Source: Vallitaleaceae bacterium 9-2 (GTDB taxonomy: Bacteria; Bacillota; Clostridia; Lachnospirales; Vallitaleaceae). From it: a stretch of DNA of 64,000 nt. This document shows positions 33,784 through 43,718 of this stretch, in pieces. Position numbers and translations under genes: made by a program. The stretch covers positions 3,749,170 to 3,813,169 of the forward strand of contig CP121691.1 of the NCBI GenBank assembly GCA_038396585.1, given 5' to 3'. Numbering within the stretch: the first letter of the stretch is position 1; each line of letters opens with the position of its first letter. Under the pieces are notes generated by a model that was not told where the DNA came from, made no database searches, and worked only from the letters and a program-made list of their open reading frames with translations.

Positions 33784-34797
33784 ATGAGTATACAATTATC
33801 AAAAACAAGTAAATTAAATGAAAATACTATAGCTTCTGTTTACAGTGACTATCTATTTGAAGGTATGGGAAGAAATCAAAAGTTAATGCATATAGAATGT
33901 GATCTAGGTCTTTCGATTGTCAAATTTGATATTTTTAAATTTGCTGAGCAATATCCGGACCGCTTTGTCAATGTAGGTATTGCTGAAGCTAATGCCGTAG
34001 GTTTTGCTTGTGGTCTATCCCACCAGAATTTTATCCCTTATGTACATTCTTTTGGTCCATTTATGTCTCGACGTGTAGCTGATCAAGTATTCATGGCCGG
34101 CGCATATTCAAACGCAAATGTCAAGCTGATTGGCTCTGACCCTGGTATTGTAGCGGCTTATAATGGGGGTACACATATGCCTTTTGAAGATATCGCCATC
34201 ATGCGTTCTATTCCAACAATAAAGATTGTTGAACCTGCCGATAACGTAAGTGCTAAAGCACTATTTCCATTAATTGAGAAAGATTATGGTATGTATTATA
34301 TACGTCTTGCCAGAAAAAATGTTGTCGATATTTATGAAGAAGGCACTTCTTTTGAAATAGGAAAAGGAAATATCTTGTGTGAAGGTACCGATGTAACAAT
34401 TTTTGCCATGGGTGTCATGCTCGAAGAAGCTCTTAAAGCTGTTCACCTGCTAAAAAATGAAAACATTTCAGCAAAGCTTGTTGATATGTTCACCATCCGT
34501 CCATTAGATAGAGATTTAATTATTCAAAGTGCTAAAGAAACAGGCGCTATTGTAACTTGTGAAAATCACAGTGTCAATGGTGGTTTAGGAGATGCTGTTT
34601 CTCAAGTCGTTTTCGAAGAACATATTGTTCCTGTTGAACGAATTGGCGTCAAAGAAAAATTTGGTCAAGTTGGAGATATGGACTTTTTAAAAGAGGAATA
34701 TAACTTAACGGCTAAGGACATTGCTAACGCTGCAAAGGTAGCTATTTCTAAAAAGGAGAGTGTATACCATGAAAAGAAAAATGGCCATTTTAGTTGA
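33784..34797 (+). CDS. Transketolase, C-terminal (pyrimidine-binding) subunit
   Basis: Second half of the split transketolase (337 aa). FVNVGIAEANAVGFACGLSHQNFIPYVHSFGPFMSRR contains the catalytic Glu (GIAEAN) that activates ThDP; ENHSVNGGLGDAVSQVV lies in the C-terminal domain. Start is ATG 33784, with AAAAGGAG before it; the longer frame from 33688 lies inside the previous gene. Its 3' end overlaps the next gene by 29 bp, so the three genes are tightly coupled. Confidence 0.95.
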   Translation: MSIQLSKTSKLNENTIASVYSDYLFEGMGRNQKLMHIECDLGLSIVKFDIFKFAEQYPDRFVNVGIAEANAVGFACGLSHQNFIPYVHSFGPFMSRRVADQVFMAGAYSNANVKLIGSDPGIVAAYNGGTHMPFEDIAIMRSIPTIKIVEPADNVSAKALFPLIEKDYGMYYIRLARKNVVDIYEEGTSFEIGKGNILCEGTDVTIFAMGVMLEEALKAVHLLKNENISAKLVDMFTIRPLDRDLIIQSAKETGAIVTCENHSVNGGLGDAVSQVVFEEHIVPVERIGVKEKFGQVGDMDFLKEEYNLTAKDIANAAKVAISKKESVYHEKKNGHFS

Positions 34798-35803
34798 TAA
34801 AAAGAAATTTGAAATTCTTGAAGAAGATATCCCCGCATTGCAACCACATGAGATTATGTTTAAAACTGTTTCCGTTGGCATGTGCCATTCAGATATGCCC
34901 ACATATGCTGGAGATGCAGCTATGTGGTTTGATGAATATGGACACTATACAATGATCAAAGATATTCAATATCCGACCCTCGTAGGTCATGAAGCAGTCG
35001 GCATTGTTGAAGAAGTAGGGTCTGACGTTACAACTTTTGAAGTTGGAGACTATGTCGCAGGTAGTTCAATCGTTATGGGCTACTCTTCTCATACTTTAGC
35101 CCCAGCAAAATTTTGTATTAAACTCCCAAAAACCATTCCTTTAAATGAATTAAAGTATTGGTTACTTGAACCAACCATTTGTTGTGCCAACATCGCTAAA
35201 GCTGCTTCACCAAAATTCGGTGATATTGTTGCCGTTGTAGGTTGTGGTATGATGAATCTTCTGACAATGAAAGCATTAAGCCACAGTAGTGCAAAAAAAA
35301 TTATCGCTATAGACCTAGACGATAGCCGTTTAGCTCTAGCAAAAAAATTTGGGGCTACTCACACCATAAATCCTAAAACCACTGATTTTAAGGCTGAAAT
35401 CAATCGTTTAACAAATAATAAAGGAGCCGATAAAGTCATTGAAGGGACCGGAAATCTAAAAGGCTTAAAAACGGCAATAAAGGCTGTAAGATATGCTGAT
35501 ATTTTTGGAGTACAAGGTCGTGGCGAAGTATATACCTTATCGCTTTATAGCCACAAAGAAAATTGGGACCCTGAACTTGGTTATGAACTTATGTTTCATT
35601 CTCCTATTATACATGTTACCCATCCACCCTATATTAATGATTTTGAAAAATTAGCTAATGACACCATAGATGCTATTCAAAAAAAAGTTTTGCCAATCTC
35701 TAGTTTAATTACACATGAATTCAAAATCGATGATATACAAAAAGCATTTAAACTTATGGAAAGTGGGAATTCAAATTATATTAAAGGTATCATAACCTTT
35801 TAA
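34769..35803 (+). CDS. Medium-chain dehydrogenase without structural zinc site
   Basis: MDR-family oxidoreductase (344 aa). SVGMCHSDMPTYAGD and VGHEAVGIVEEVG carry catalytic zinc ligands, but the four-cysteine structural zinc loop of the protein at 31649 is missing: the segment goes directly from GDYVAGSSIVMG to the substrate region. VAVVGCGMMNLLTMKAL is an altered Rossmann loop, and IAIDLDDSRLALAKKFGA follows. I chose ATG 34769; a GTG at 34760 is too close to GGAG. It belongs to the transketolase operon. The two dehydrogenases probably act on different substrates of one route. Confidence 0.85.
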   Translation: MKRKMAILVDKKKFEILEEDIPALQPHEIMFKTVSVGMCHSDMPTYAGDAAMWFDEYGHYTMIKDIQYPTLVGHEAVGIVEEVGSDVTTFEVGDYVAGSSIVMGYSSHTLAPAKFCIKLPKTIPLNELKYWLLEPTICCANIAKAASPKFGDIVAVVGCGMMNLLTMKALSHSSAKKIIAIDLDDSRLALAKKFGATHTINPKTTDFKAEINRLTNNKGADKVIEGTGNLKGLKTAIKAVRYADIFGVQGRGEVYTLSLYSHKENWDPELGYELMFHSPIIHVTHPPYINDFEKLANDTIDAIQKKVLPISSLITHEFKIDDIQKAFKLMESGNSNYIKGIITF

Positions 35804-35898
35804 AAAGGCTTTATTGCATCACCTGTTAAAGGATTAAAATAGTACATATGAACAAAAAAAATGATAACTAGAATTAAATCCTAAAAATTTTTACATCA

Positions 35899-35926
35899 TT
35901 GTGTCATATTTATTTGATATTATAAA
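35899..35926 (+). promoter_or_regulatory. Promoter of the CBS-pair gene
   Basis: TTGTGT (35899-35904), 16-nt spacer, TATAAA (35921-35926), 46 nt before the start codon at 35972, which has GAGG upstream. Confidence 0.45.
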
Positions 35927-35971
35927 GAAGTAGTATATAGATATAAATTATGAGAATGACGAGGTGAGGCA

Positions 35972-36415
35972 ATGAATATCGCATTTTTCTTAACGCCTAA
36001 ACATGAAATAGTTACACTGACAGAATCAATGACTTTACGACAAGCCATGGAAAAGATGGAATATCATAAGTATTCAGCTGTTCCAGTCATTGATGATGAA
36101 GGGCGTTATAGATATACATTATCAGAAGGAGATATCCTGTGGTATGTTAAAGATCATATGGATTTAAGTATAAAAAATTCTGAAAAAGTTAATATAAGCC
36201 AAATAGAAAGGTCCAGAAGTATTGAAGCGGTGTCAATTAATAAAGAGTTTTCTGTTGTAGAGGAATTGACGCAATATCAAAACTTTATTCCGGTGGTGGA
36301 TGATACTGGAATCTTTATAGGGATTATCAGACGCGGTGATATAATCGCTAGGCATTTTGAATATGATAACAATAGGAAAGTACGAAAATTCAAGCGCAAT
36401 TGGGCCGAAGCATAA
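35972..36415 (+). CDS. CBS-domain pair protein, CbpB/YkuL-like
   Basis: Small cytoplasmic regulator (147 aa) made only of two CBS motifs: TLRQAMEKMEYHKYSAVPVIDDEGRY and a second around SINKEFSVVEELTQYQNFIPVVDDTGIFIGIIRRGDII. CBS pairs bind adenylyl nucleotides; similar stand-alone Firmicute proteins (CbpB) bind c-di-AMP and regulate (p)ppGpp synthesis. That role is by analogy only. Monocistronic, between its own promoter and a bidirectional terminator. Confidence 0.85.
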   Translation: MNIAFFLTPKHEIVTLTESMTLRQAMEKMEYHKYSAVPVIDDEGRYRYTLSEGDILWYVKDHMDLSIKNSEKVNISQIERSRSIEAVSINKEFSVVEELTQYQNFIPVVDDTGIFIGIIRRGDIIARHFEYDNNRKVRKFKRNWAEA

Positions 36416-36429
36416 AGGTTAAAAAGAAT

Positions 36430-36467
36430 AAGGCTGTTGCACTAACGTTTAGTTAGTGTGCAGCCTT
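36430..36467. terminator. Bidirectional intrinsic terminator
   Basis: AAGGCTG-TGCACTAAC pairs with GTTAGTG-GCAGCCTT with one mismatch. T-rich tracts follow on both strands. It ends the CBS gene and the fab-acc operon. Confidence 0.8.
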
Positions 36468-36484
36468 TCTTTATATACATAACA

Positions 36485-37264
36485 TCAAAACTTGCGATAC
36501 CGCTGATAGCGTTTTTCAGTCAGCGTATCTTTGGGCAGCTCCATTAATTCTTTTAAGGAATAGATCAACTTATCTTTAAGGAGTTCTACAATCAAGTCAA
36601 AGCTTTCATGTGCTCCGTCATAGGGCTCTGTGACCACCGAATCGATAACTTTGAGATTTTTAAGCTCCTGAGCGGTAATCTTCATCTCCTCAGCCACTTT
36701 AGGGGCTAGCGAACCATCTTTATAGAGAATGGATGCAAAGCCTTCTGGCGACAATATAGAATAGATAGCATTCTCAAACATCCAAACTTCATCAGATACT
36801 GCAAGGGCAAGAGCTCCGCCACTACCACCTTCACCAATAATAATGGAGATAATCGGCACCTTAAGATTACTCATCTCAAAAAGATTGCGTGCAATGGCTT
36901 CTCCTTGTCCACGCTCTTCTGCTTCAAGTCCGCAAAAGGCTCCGGAGGTATCCACAAAGCATACAATGGGTCGATTAAATTTCTCAGCTTGCTTCATTAA
37001 ACGTAAAGCTTTACGATAGCCATCGGGATTAGGCATGCCAAAGTTTCGCTTAACCTTTTCCTTGGTTTTAAATCCTTTTTCTTGACCGATAAAAGTAACC
37101 GATATCTCGCCAAGCATACCAATTCCGCCAATAATGGCTGCATCGTCATGATAATAACGATCACCATGCAATTCAATGAAGTTTTCGCTAAAAGCTTCAA
37201 TATATCGCTGCGCCGTCGGTCGGTCGGATCGTCTTGCTTTTAGTACTCGCTCCCAAGCCTTCAT
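36485..37264 (-). CDS. accA: Acetyl-CoA carboxylase carboxyltransferase subunit alpha
   Basis: With AccD, transfers the carboxyl group from carboxybiotin to acetyl-CoA, giving malonyl-CoA. 259 residues, the shorter Firmicute form. [31 protein letters not shown] and [38 protein letters not shown] are diagnostic. The start overlaps the accD stop by 4 nt (ATGA), so translation is coupled. Last gene of the operon from fabH. Confidence 0.97.
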   Translation of the reverse strand: MKAWERVLKARRSDRPTAQRYIEAFSENFIELHGDRYYHDDAAIIGGIGMLGEISVTFIGQEKGFKTKEKVKRNFGMPNPDGYRKALRLMKQAEKFNRPIVCFVDTSGAFCGLEAEERGQGEAIARNLFEMSNLKVPIISIIIGEGGSGGALALAVSDEVWMFENAIYSILSPEGFASILYKDGSLAPKVAEEMKITAQELKNLKVIDSVVTEPYDGAHESFDLIVELLKDKLIYSLKELMELPKDTLTEKRYQRYRKF

Positions 37265-38172
37265 TCAATCACCTCTTCTCTTACATCATCTATTTCTCCA
37301 TCTGATTTATCATCACTTTTATAATGATGTAGTACCAAAAGCTGGTGTAGTCTATCTCTTAGTTGTTTTCGTTCAACAATCGCATCTACAAATCCATGCT
37401 CAAGTAAAAACTCTGCTGTCTGAAAACCTTCCGGCAGTTCTTGACGAATCGTATCTCGAATAACCCGCGGTCCTGCAAAGCCGATAAAGGCACCGGGTTC
37501 AGATAAAATAATATCACCAAGCATGGCAAAACTTGCTGTCACCCCACCGGATGTGGGATCCGTCAAGACGGTAACATAAAATCCACCCTCGTCATGGTGG
37601 CGTTTAAGTGCCGCTGCTGTTTTTGCCATTTGCATCAAGGAAATAATACCTTCTTGCATTCGTGCGCCACCAGATGCAGTAAATAATATAAGGGGTAAGT
37701 GTTCTTGCGTCGCAAGCTCAGTCAAGCGGGTAATCCTCTCACCAACCACATGTCCCATGCTTCCCATGAGAAAGCGACTATCCATCACACCGATAGCCAC
37801 TTTGATTCCCTTAATTCTTCCTGTCCCCGTTAGTACCGCTTCATCGATGCCGGTCTTTTCTTGAAGACCTTGGATTTTATGCTCATACCCTTTAAAGTCT
37901 AGAACATTTTCCGTTGTCATCTCCAAAAACAAAGGTGTATATGTCCCCTTATCAAGTATCATCTTAAGACGCTGTGGCGCGCTCATACGAAAGTGTTTTT
38001 GACATTGAGGACAAATATATCCATTATTGCGATAATCATCTTTATAGACGACCTCATGACACTGTGGGCACTTAATCCATGAACCCGATGGAACATTGGG
38101 CTCTGTTTTATGAATAATCGTTGTCGATGTATTCACTTGAATGTACTTTGTCTTTTTAAACAATGGCTTCAT
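37261..38172 (-). CDS. accD: Acetyl-CoA carboxylase carboxyltransferase subunit beta
   Basis: Zinc-ribbon-bearing half of carboxyltransferase (303 aa). The ribbon [23 protein letters not shown] lies at about residues 35-57; the crotonase-fold part has [22 protein letters not shown] and [20 protein letters not shown]. It partners with AccA. It begins 5 bp after accC with no strong ribosome site, implying coupling. Confidence 0.97.
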   Translation of the reverse strand: MKPLFKKTKYIQVNTSTTIIHKTEPNVPSGSWIKCPQCHEVVYKDDYRNNGYICPQCQKHFRMSAPQRLKMILDKGTYTPLFLEMTTENVLDFKGYEHKIQGLQEKTGIDEAVLTGTGRIKGIKVAIGVMDSRFLMGSMGHVVGERITRLTELATQEHLPLILFTASGGARMQEGIISLMQMAKTAAALKRHHDEGGFYVTVLTDPTSGGVTASFAMLGDIILSEPGAFIGFAGPRVIRDTIRQELPEGFQTAEFLLEHGFVDAIVERKQLRDRLHQLLVLHHYKSDDKSDGEIDDVREEVIE

Positions 38173-38177
38173 CTATA

Positions 38178-39518
38178 TCACACTTTCATCGTTTCTATCA
38201 AACTTGTATCATAATCACCTGAGACAAACGAAGGATTCTCTAAGATTTCAAAATGAAAATCAATGTTGGTCGTTACGCCTTCAACAATAAATTCACCTAA
38301 AGCACTTTTCATTTTTGCAATCGCTTCTTCACGAGTGTCTCCATGGACGATTAGCTTTGCCAACATGGAGTCATAGTAAGGCGCCACCGTATATCCAGGA
38401 TAGATTGCTCCGTCAATACGGATACCTTTACCTCCGGGCATGATTAAATTGTTAATCGTTCCTGGCGATGGACGAAAATCTTTGCTGGCATCTTCTGCAT
38501 TGATTCGACACTCAATGGCATGTCCATGAAGCTTGATATCTTTTTGCATTATATCAAGCGGCAATCCTGCCGCAATTTCAATTTGTTTTTTAATCAAGTC
38601 TATTCCTGTCACCATCTCAGTAATCGGATGTTCCACTTGGATTCGGGTATTCATCTCCATGAAAAAGAACTCCCCTTGATCATTTAATAAGAATTCAACG
38701 GTTCCTGCATTGGTATAATTAATGGCCTTTGCCGCACGAACAGCAACATCACCCATTTTTTTTCGTAACTTATCTGTAAGCGCTTTTGATGGCGCTTCTT
38801 CAACAATCTTTTGATGACGTCGCTGTACGGAGCAGTCTCTTTCACCCAGATGGATAACGTTTCCGTGCTCATCGGCTAATATTTGAAATTCAATATGCTT
38901 TGGATTGACAACATAACGTTCCATATACATTCCGTTGTCACTAAATGACGCTATGGCCTCTTTTTGGGCTAAGGAGAACATCTTATGAATTTCTTCTTTA
39001 CGTTCTGCTACCCGCATCCCTTTGCCGCCTCCACCATTGGCAGCTTTAATAATGAGAGGATATCCAATAGAATCCGCCAAATCATAGGCTTCATCGGCTT
39101 GGGTAATAATTCCATCCGTTCCCGGAACAACCGGAACTTTGGCATTAATCATAGTCTCTCTGGCACGAGCCTTATTTCCCATTAGCGACATCATCTCTGA
39201 TGACGGCCCAATCAGCTTAATATTGGATTCTTCGCATATTTTTGCAAACTTAGGGTTTTCTGATAAAAAACCAAAACCAGGATGAATCGCATTGGCTCCT
39301 GTGATAACCGCTGCGCTAATAATGCGTTTGATATCCAAATAACTTTCGGTTGCTTTAGCCGGTCCGATACAAACCGCTTCATCTGCAAGTAAGGTATGTA
39401 GAGCTTCACGATCTGGCGTTGAATACACCGCGACTGTTCGAATGCCTAGTTCTCGGCATGCGCGTATAATACGTACAGCAATTTCTCCACGATTTGCAAT
39501 GAGTACTTTATGAAACAT
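38178..39518 (-). CDS. accC: Biotin carboxylase subunit of acetyl-CoA carboxylase
   Basis: ATP-dependent carboxylation of the biotin on AccB. ATP-grasp enzyme, about 446 residues. VLIANRGEIAVRIIRACRELGI starts it; KAANGGGGKGMRVA is the ATP loop; ERDCSVQRRHQKIVEEAPS, FFMEMNTRIQVEHPITEMVTGIDL and MLAKLIVHGDTREEAI are conserved. I prefer ATG 39518 (AGGTG 6 nt upstream) to the GTG at 39527. It follows fabZ closely. Confidence 0.97.
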   Translation of the reverse strand: MFHKVLIANRGEIAVRIIRACRELGIRTVAVYSTPDREALHTLLADEAVCIGPAKATESYLDIKRIISAAVITGANAIHPGFGFLSENPKFAKICEESNIKLIGPSSEMMSLMGNKARARETMINAKVPVVPGTDGIITQADEAYDLADSIGYPLIIKAANGGGGKGMRVAERKEEIHKMFSLAQKEAIASFSDNGMYMERYVVNPKHIEFQILADEHGNVIHLGERDCSVQRRHQKIVEEAPSKALTDKLRKKMGDVAVRAAKAINYTNAGTVEFLLNDQGEFFFMEMNTRIQVEHPITEMVTGIDLIKKQIEIAAGLPLDIMQKDIKLHGHAIECRINAEDASKDFRPSPGTINNLIMPGGKGIRIDGAIYPGYTVAPYYDSMLAKLIVHGDTREEAIAKMKSALGEFIVEGVTTNIDFHFEILENPSFVSGDYDTSLIETMKV

Positions 39519-39527
39519 TTGATTCAC

Positions 39528-39950
39528 CTACCCTATAAAAAATGTCAATTCACACGTCACCGCAATATCGTCGCCGACTTTTGCAATTCCATTACCTATA
39601 CCTACGGGTCCCTTACGTCTTACAATTTCAACTTCAAGAGACAATACATCTCCTGGAACAACTTTCTTTTTAAATTTCACCTTATTTAATCCGCCAAAGT
39701 AAGCAACTTTTCCTTGGTTTTCTTCTAAGGATAAGATGCTGACTGCTCCTGTTTGAGCTAAGGCTTCAACAATTAGAACACCTGGCATTATCGGTTCCGA
39801 AGGAAAATGCCCTCGAAAAAAATATTCATTATAGGTAACACATTTTGTTGCCTTTGCACTCACCCCAGGCTCCATTTCATCTACACGGTCAATGAGTAAA
39901 AATGGTTCTCGATGAGGAATGATTTTTTTTATTTCAGTTATATCTAACAT
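39528..39950 (-). CDS. fabZ: 3-hydroxyacyl-ACP dehydratase
   Basis: Removes water from 3-hydroxyacyl-ACP to give trans-2-enoyl-ACP. Hot-dog fold, 140 residues, as usual. The catalytic region is FRGHFPSEPIMPGVLIVEALAQTGAV (His and Glu); the N-terminus IKKIIPHREPFLLIDRV is typical. Ribosome site GGAGG. Between accB and accC in the operon. Confidence 0.97.
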   Translation of the reverse strand: MLDITEIKKIIPHREPFLLIDRVDEMEPGVSAKATKCVTYNEYFFRGHFPSEPIMPGVLIVEALAQTGAVSILSLEENQGKVAYFGGLNKVKFKKKVVPGDVLSLEVEIVRRKGPVGIGNGIAKVGDDIAVTCELTFFIG

Positions 39951-39958
39951 ATATCCTC

Positions 39959-40468
39959 CTAAACAATCCTAAATAAAGGTTGACCATATTCAACTCCTTG
40001 TTCATTTTCGACAAGGATTTCAACAATCTCACCTTCTTGATCTGCTTCAATTTCATTCATCAGCTTCATCGCTTCAATAATGCAAAGCACATCTCCTTTT
40101 TTCACCTTGCTTCCCACACAAACATAAGGGTCCGCTTCAGGGCTTGGTGCATTATAATATGTACCTACAATAGGCGATTCGACAAGATGTCCTCCTTGAA
40201 TCGGCTCCGATGCTTGTGCATCTTCCACAACGTTTATAGCACTATCTAACGACTCTACCTTTACACTTTGTGGCGTCTGAGGCATTGCCGGTGTTGCCAC
40301 TGTCGATGTGGGCGCTGATGACATAGGCATCCCTAAAGATTGAGCCGTTTGTGAAAGCATCTCTGCATTTGATAAAATAATATGTGAGCCTTCATGGACG
40401 ACATCTATATGTCTATATCCTGTATCTTTTAGTACCTGAATCATATTTAATACTTCTGAAGTATTCAT
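39959..40468 (-). CDS. accB: Biotin carboxyl carrier protein of acetyl-CoA carboxylase
   Basis: Carries biotin between AccC and AccAD. 169 residues: an N-terminal part, a Ser/Thr/Pro/Ala-rich linker (about 45-70) and a C-terminal biotinyl domain with [13 protein letters not shown] (biotin on Lys135) and [26 protein letters not shown] precedes the ATG. Confidence 0.97.
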   Translation of the reverse strand: MNTSEVLNMIQVLKDTGYRHIDVVHEGSHIILSNAEMLSQTAQSLGMPMSSAPTSTVATPAMPQTPQSVKVESLDSAINVVEDAQASEPIQGGHLVESPIVGTYYNAPSPEADPYVCVGSKVKKGDVLCIIEAMKLMNEIEADQEGEIVEILVENEQGVEYGQPLFRIV

Positions 40469-40498
40469 TATAAAACCTCCTTGGTTTTGCTTATCGCT

Positions 40499-41728
40499 CT
40501 ATATCCGCTTGAATAAGAGACTCGCATTATGACCACCAAAACCTAATGAATTACTGATAGCATATTCAACCGTCGTAGCAATTCCTTGGTTTGGAACATA
40601 GTCCAAATCGCAATTTTCATCTGGCGTCTGATATCCCATCGTCGGATGGATAAATTGGTCCACTAATGTTTTTACGGTTGCCACTGCTTCGACTCCACCT
40701 GCAGCCCCCAGTAAATGCCCTGTCATTGATTTTGTTGAATTAACTTTCAACTTATAGGCGTGGTCGCCAAACGCACGTTTAATTGCCAAGGTTTCAAAAT
40801 GGTCATTGTATGGCGTACTGGTTCCATGAGCATTAATATATTGTACCTGCTTAGGCTCAATTCTCGCTTCTGCCATGGCAAACTCCATTGCCTTACCTGC
40901 TCCTGTTCCTTCTGGGTCCGGGCTAGTCAAGTGATATGCATCACATGTCGCACCATAGCCTACAATCTCTGCAAGAATATTGGCCCCACGTGCTTTTGCA
41001 TGTTCATACTCTTCCAATAGCAAAACTCCGGCACCTTCACCCATCACAAATCCATCGCGCTCTTTATCAAAGGGACGAGATGCTGTATTAGGATCTTCGT
41101 TGGTCGATAGTGCGGTCATATTAGCAAATCCGGCAATACCAAGAGGAACAATCGAACTTTCTGTTCCACCACAAAAAATTGCATCGGCAACACCGTATTT
41201 AATATTTCTAAAGGCTTCTCCAATCGAATGTGTTGCACTGGCACACGCCGTAACAATGTTGGTATTAATCCCTTTTACACCAATCTCAATAGCAATGTTA
41301 CCGGCTGCCATGTTAGTAATAATTTTAGGTATTAGTGATGGTGAGACACGTGAAGGTCCCTTTTCAATCAATTTTTGTTCTTCTTTTTCCATCGTTCCTA
41401 GTCCACCAATACCGGAAGCGACAATCACACCGATACGGTACAAATCTTCTGATGCCAAATCAAGCCCTGAATGTTTAAGGGCTTCTTTGGCCGCTGCGAT
41501 GGCAAACTGAGAGAACACATCATATTTTCTAGCATTTTTTCGATCCATATATTCTTTAGGATCAAAGCCTTTGACTTCTCCTGCAAGTTTTACGGTAAAA
41601 TCACTGGTGTCAAAATGGGTGATGGGTCCAATACCAACCACACCCTCTTTTAAATTATTCCAATAAGTCTCTGCATCAAGACCGATAGGTGTTATTGCTC
41701 CTAGTCCTGTAACAACTACTCTTCTCAT
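40499..41728 (-). CDS. fabF: 3-oxoacyl-ACP synthase II
   Basis: Elongating condensing enzyme (409 aa). RRVVVTGLGAITPIG starts it; the active-site Cys is in VTACASATHSIGEAF, the two histidines are in NAHGTSTPYND and STKSMTGHLLGAAGGVEA, and SNSLGFGGHNASLLF ends it. The ribosome site is weak (GAGC) and the gene begins 12 bp after fabG. No FabB homologue is nearby. Confidence 0.97.
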   Translation of the reverse strand: MRRVVVTGLGAITPIGLDAETYWNNLKEGVVGIGPITHFDTSDFTVKLAGEVKGFDPKEYMDRKNARKYDVFSQFAIAAAKEALKHSGLDLASEDLYRIGVIVASGIGGLGTMEKEEQKLIEKGPSRVSPSLIPKIITNMAAGNIAIEIGVKGINTNIVTACASATHSIGEAFRNIKYGVADAIFCGGTESSIVPLGIAGFANMTALSTNEDPNTASRPFDKERDGFVMGEGAGVLLLEEYEHAKARGANILAEIVGYGATCDAYHLTSPDPEGTGAGKAMEFAMAEARIEPKQVQYINAHGTSTPYNDHFETLAIKRAFGDHAYKLKVNSTKSMTGHLLGAAGGVEAVATVKTLVDQFIHPTMGYQTPDENCDLDYVPNQGIATTVEYAISNSLGFGGHNASLLFKRI

Positions 41729-41739
41729 TTATTAGCTCC

Positions 41740-42477
41740 TTACATTGTCATTCCGCCGTCAACAGCGATTACTTGTCCTGTAATATATTTTGCTTGATCA
41801 GACGCCAAGAAGTTCACCATATTCGCAACATCTTTTGGCTGTCCTAATGTATGTAAAGGAATTTTATCCAAAATTGCTTCTTTTATTTCATCGGATAATA
41901 CATCCGTCATTTCTGTATCAATAAAGCCAGGTGCAACTGCATTAACACGTATTCCACGTGCTGCATATTCCTTGGCTAAAGCTTTAGTCATACCGATGAT
42001 TCCGGCTTTTGATGCGGCATAGTTGACTTGTCCCACATTACCGACAAGACCGATAACCGAACTGATATTGATAATACATCCTGAACGCTTTTTAAACATA
42101 GAACGCGTTACATGTTTAACACAGTTAAATGCGCCTTTTAAATTAATATCAATAACACTGGAAAAATCTGCTTCTGTCATGCGAAGCATCAATTGATCTT
42201 TTGTGATTCCTGCATTGTTTACTAAAAGGTCAATGCCACCATATTCTTTGACAATTTCTTTCATCATGGTCTCTGTCTCTGTATAATTGCTGATATCGCT
42301 TTGAAAAATACTTCCGCTTCCACCACTGGCAATAACTTCATCCAATACCTTCAACGCTTCGTCTTCACGTGAGCGATAATTAATAATGACATGATATGCA
42401 TTTTTTCCTAGTGTTAATGCAATCTCTTTTCCAATACCACGACTTCCCCCTGTAATCAGGGCAACTTTCTTATCCAT
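41740..42477 (-). CDS. fabG: 3-oxoacyl-ACP reductase
   Basis: NADPH-dependent short-chain reductase (245 aa). Cofactor motif ALITGGSRGIGKEIA, NNAGIT, catalytic Ser in INISSVIG and YAASKAGIIGM (Tyr, Lys). GFIDTEMTDVLSDEIKEAILDKIPLHTLGQP is typical of FabG. It begins 3 bp after fabD. Confidence 0.97.
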   Translation of the reverse strand: MDKKVALITGGSRGIGKEIALTLGKNAYHVIINYRSREDEALKVLDEVIASGGSGSIFQSDISNYTETETMMKEIVKEYGGIDLLVNNAGITKDQLMLRMTEADFSSVIDINLKGAFNCVKHVTRSMFKKRSGCIINISSVIGLVGNVGQVNYAASKAGIIGMTKALAKEYAARGIRVNAVAPGFIDTEMTDVLSDEIKEAILDKIPLHTLGQPKDVANMVNFLASDQAKYITGQVIAVDGGMTM

Positions 42478-42479
42478 TT

Positions 42480-43409
42480 TTACACTCCCTTTATCGCATC
42501 GACAACAGTATTTATGGCCTCATAGGAATTTAAATTAAGTACCTTTACCTTACGGTCAATTTTTTTAATCAGACCTGCTAGTGTATTGCCTGGTCCAATC
42601 TCTACAAAGGTGTCCACCCCATGATCAATCATTGTTCGAACCGATTTTTCCCAAAGGACTGCACCTTTTAACTGTTCCACCAACAAATGTTTTGTTGTAC
42701 TTGTATCTGAGACAATTTCTCCGGTAACATTGGTGATATAAGGTATTTTACCTGTATCTATTTGAATAGATTCAAGCGCTTTTTCAAATTTTTCTGCTGC
42801 TGTTTCCATAAGCGGTGAGTGAAATGCACCACTCACTTGCAAAGGAATTACACGTATTTTTTCTTCCATAAGTATAGAGGAAACACGTTGGACAGCATCT
42901 TCTTCTCCCGATATAACAACTTGTACAGGGCTATTATAATTGGCAATACCTACAACGCCTGGATCCTTAGCACAAAGCTCCTCAATGTGTCCTTGATCTG
43001 CTTTGACAATTGCTGCCATACCACCTTGAACCTTGCGTCCGGCTTCTTCCATGTATAATCCACGTTTTCGAACAAGCTCTATCGCATCCGTATAAGATAA
43101 AATATCTGCAGCAACAAGGGCGCTGTATTCACCTAGACTAAGTCCGGCAACATAATCCGGTACAATATCCACGTGCCGTCTTAACTCGTTAAGAAGACAA
43201 ATTGATACCGCTACCAATGCAGGTTGGGTGTATGCCGTTTGATCAATGGGTGCCTTTTGATTGGCGCACAAATCATATAAGTCAAAATCTAATAATCCAT
43301 CCGCCGTGTCAAAGCACTTCTTCGCCTCTTCGGATTTTTCCACCAAATCAAGTCCCATTCCTGTGTGCTGCGCTCCCTGTCCCGGAAAAATAAATGCTAT
43401 CTTCTTCAT
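42480..43409 (-). CDS. fabD: Malonyl-CoA:ACP transacylase
   Basis: Loads malonyl groups onto ACP (309 aa). FIFPGQGAQHTGMG at the N-terminus, GLSLGEYSALVAA with the active Ser, and SGAFHSPLM with the catalytic His. Ribosome site GGAGG. In many Clostridia fabK lies just upstream of fabD; here acpP is directly upstream and no enoyl reductase is present. Confidence 0.97.
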   Translation of the reverse strand: MKKIAFIFPGQGAQHTGMGLDLVEKSEEAKKCFDTADGLLDFDLYDLCANQKAPIDQTAYTQPALVAVSICLLNELRRHVDIVPDYVAGLSLGEYSALVAADILSYTDAIELVRKRGLYMEEAGRKVQGGMAAIVKADQGHIEELCAKDPGVVGIANYNSPVQVVISGEEDAVQRVSSILMEEKIRVIPLQVSGAFHSPLMETAAEKFEKALESIQIDTGKIPYITNVTGEIVSDTSTTKHLLVEQLKGAVLWEKSVRTMIDHGVDTFVEIGPGNTLAGLIKKIDRKVKVLNLNSYEAINTVVDAIKGV

Positions 43410-43429
43410 GTTTCCTCCTAAAAATCGTA

Positions 43430-43660
43430 TTACTTATCGTTAGCTTCGATGTAGTCTACCGCATCTTTAACCGTTTTAATGTTCGCAAGCTCTTCATTAG
43501 GAATCGCTACACCAAATGTGTCTTCAATGGACATCACTAATTCAAAAAGGTCTAATGAATCCGCACCTAAATCATCTGCAAATGTTGCTTCCATAGTCAC
43601 CTCTTCTGCATCGACACCTAGTTCTTCTACGATAATATCTTGTAATTTTGAAAATTCCAT
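43430..43660 (-). CDS. acpP: Acyl carrier protein
   Basis: 76-residue acidic carrier of growing acyl chains. [18 protein letters not shown] carries the phosphopantetheine Ser35. GGAGG precedes the ATG. Between fabH and fabD. Confidence 0.98.
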   Translation of the reverse strand: MEFSKLQDIIVEELGVDAEEVTMEATFADDLGADSLDLFELVMSIEDTFGVAIPNEELANIKTVKDAVDYIEANDK

Positions 43661-43718
43661 GTTGTTTCCTCCTATAATTTTATATGTTTGTTATTTATTG
43701 GTTTTTACATTTAAACCT

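Noticed and set aside
40980..41510. 176-aa plus-strand open frame
   Set aside because: Fully antisense to fabF, which is unambiguous; no ribosome site.
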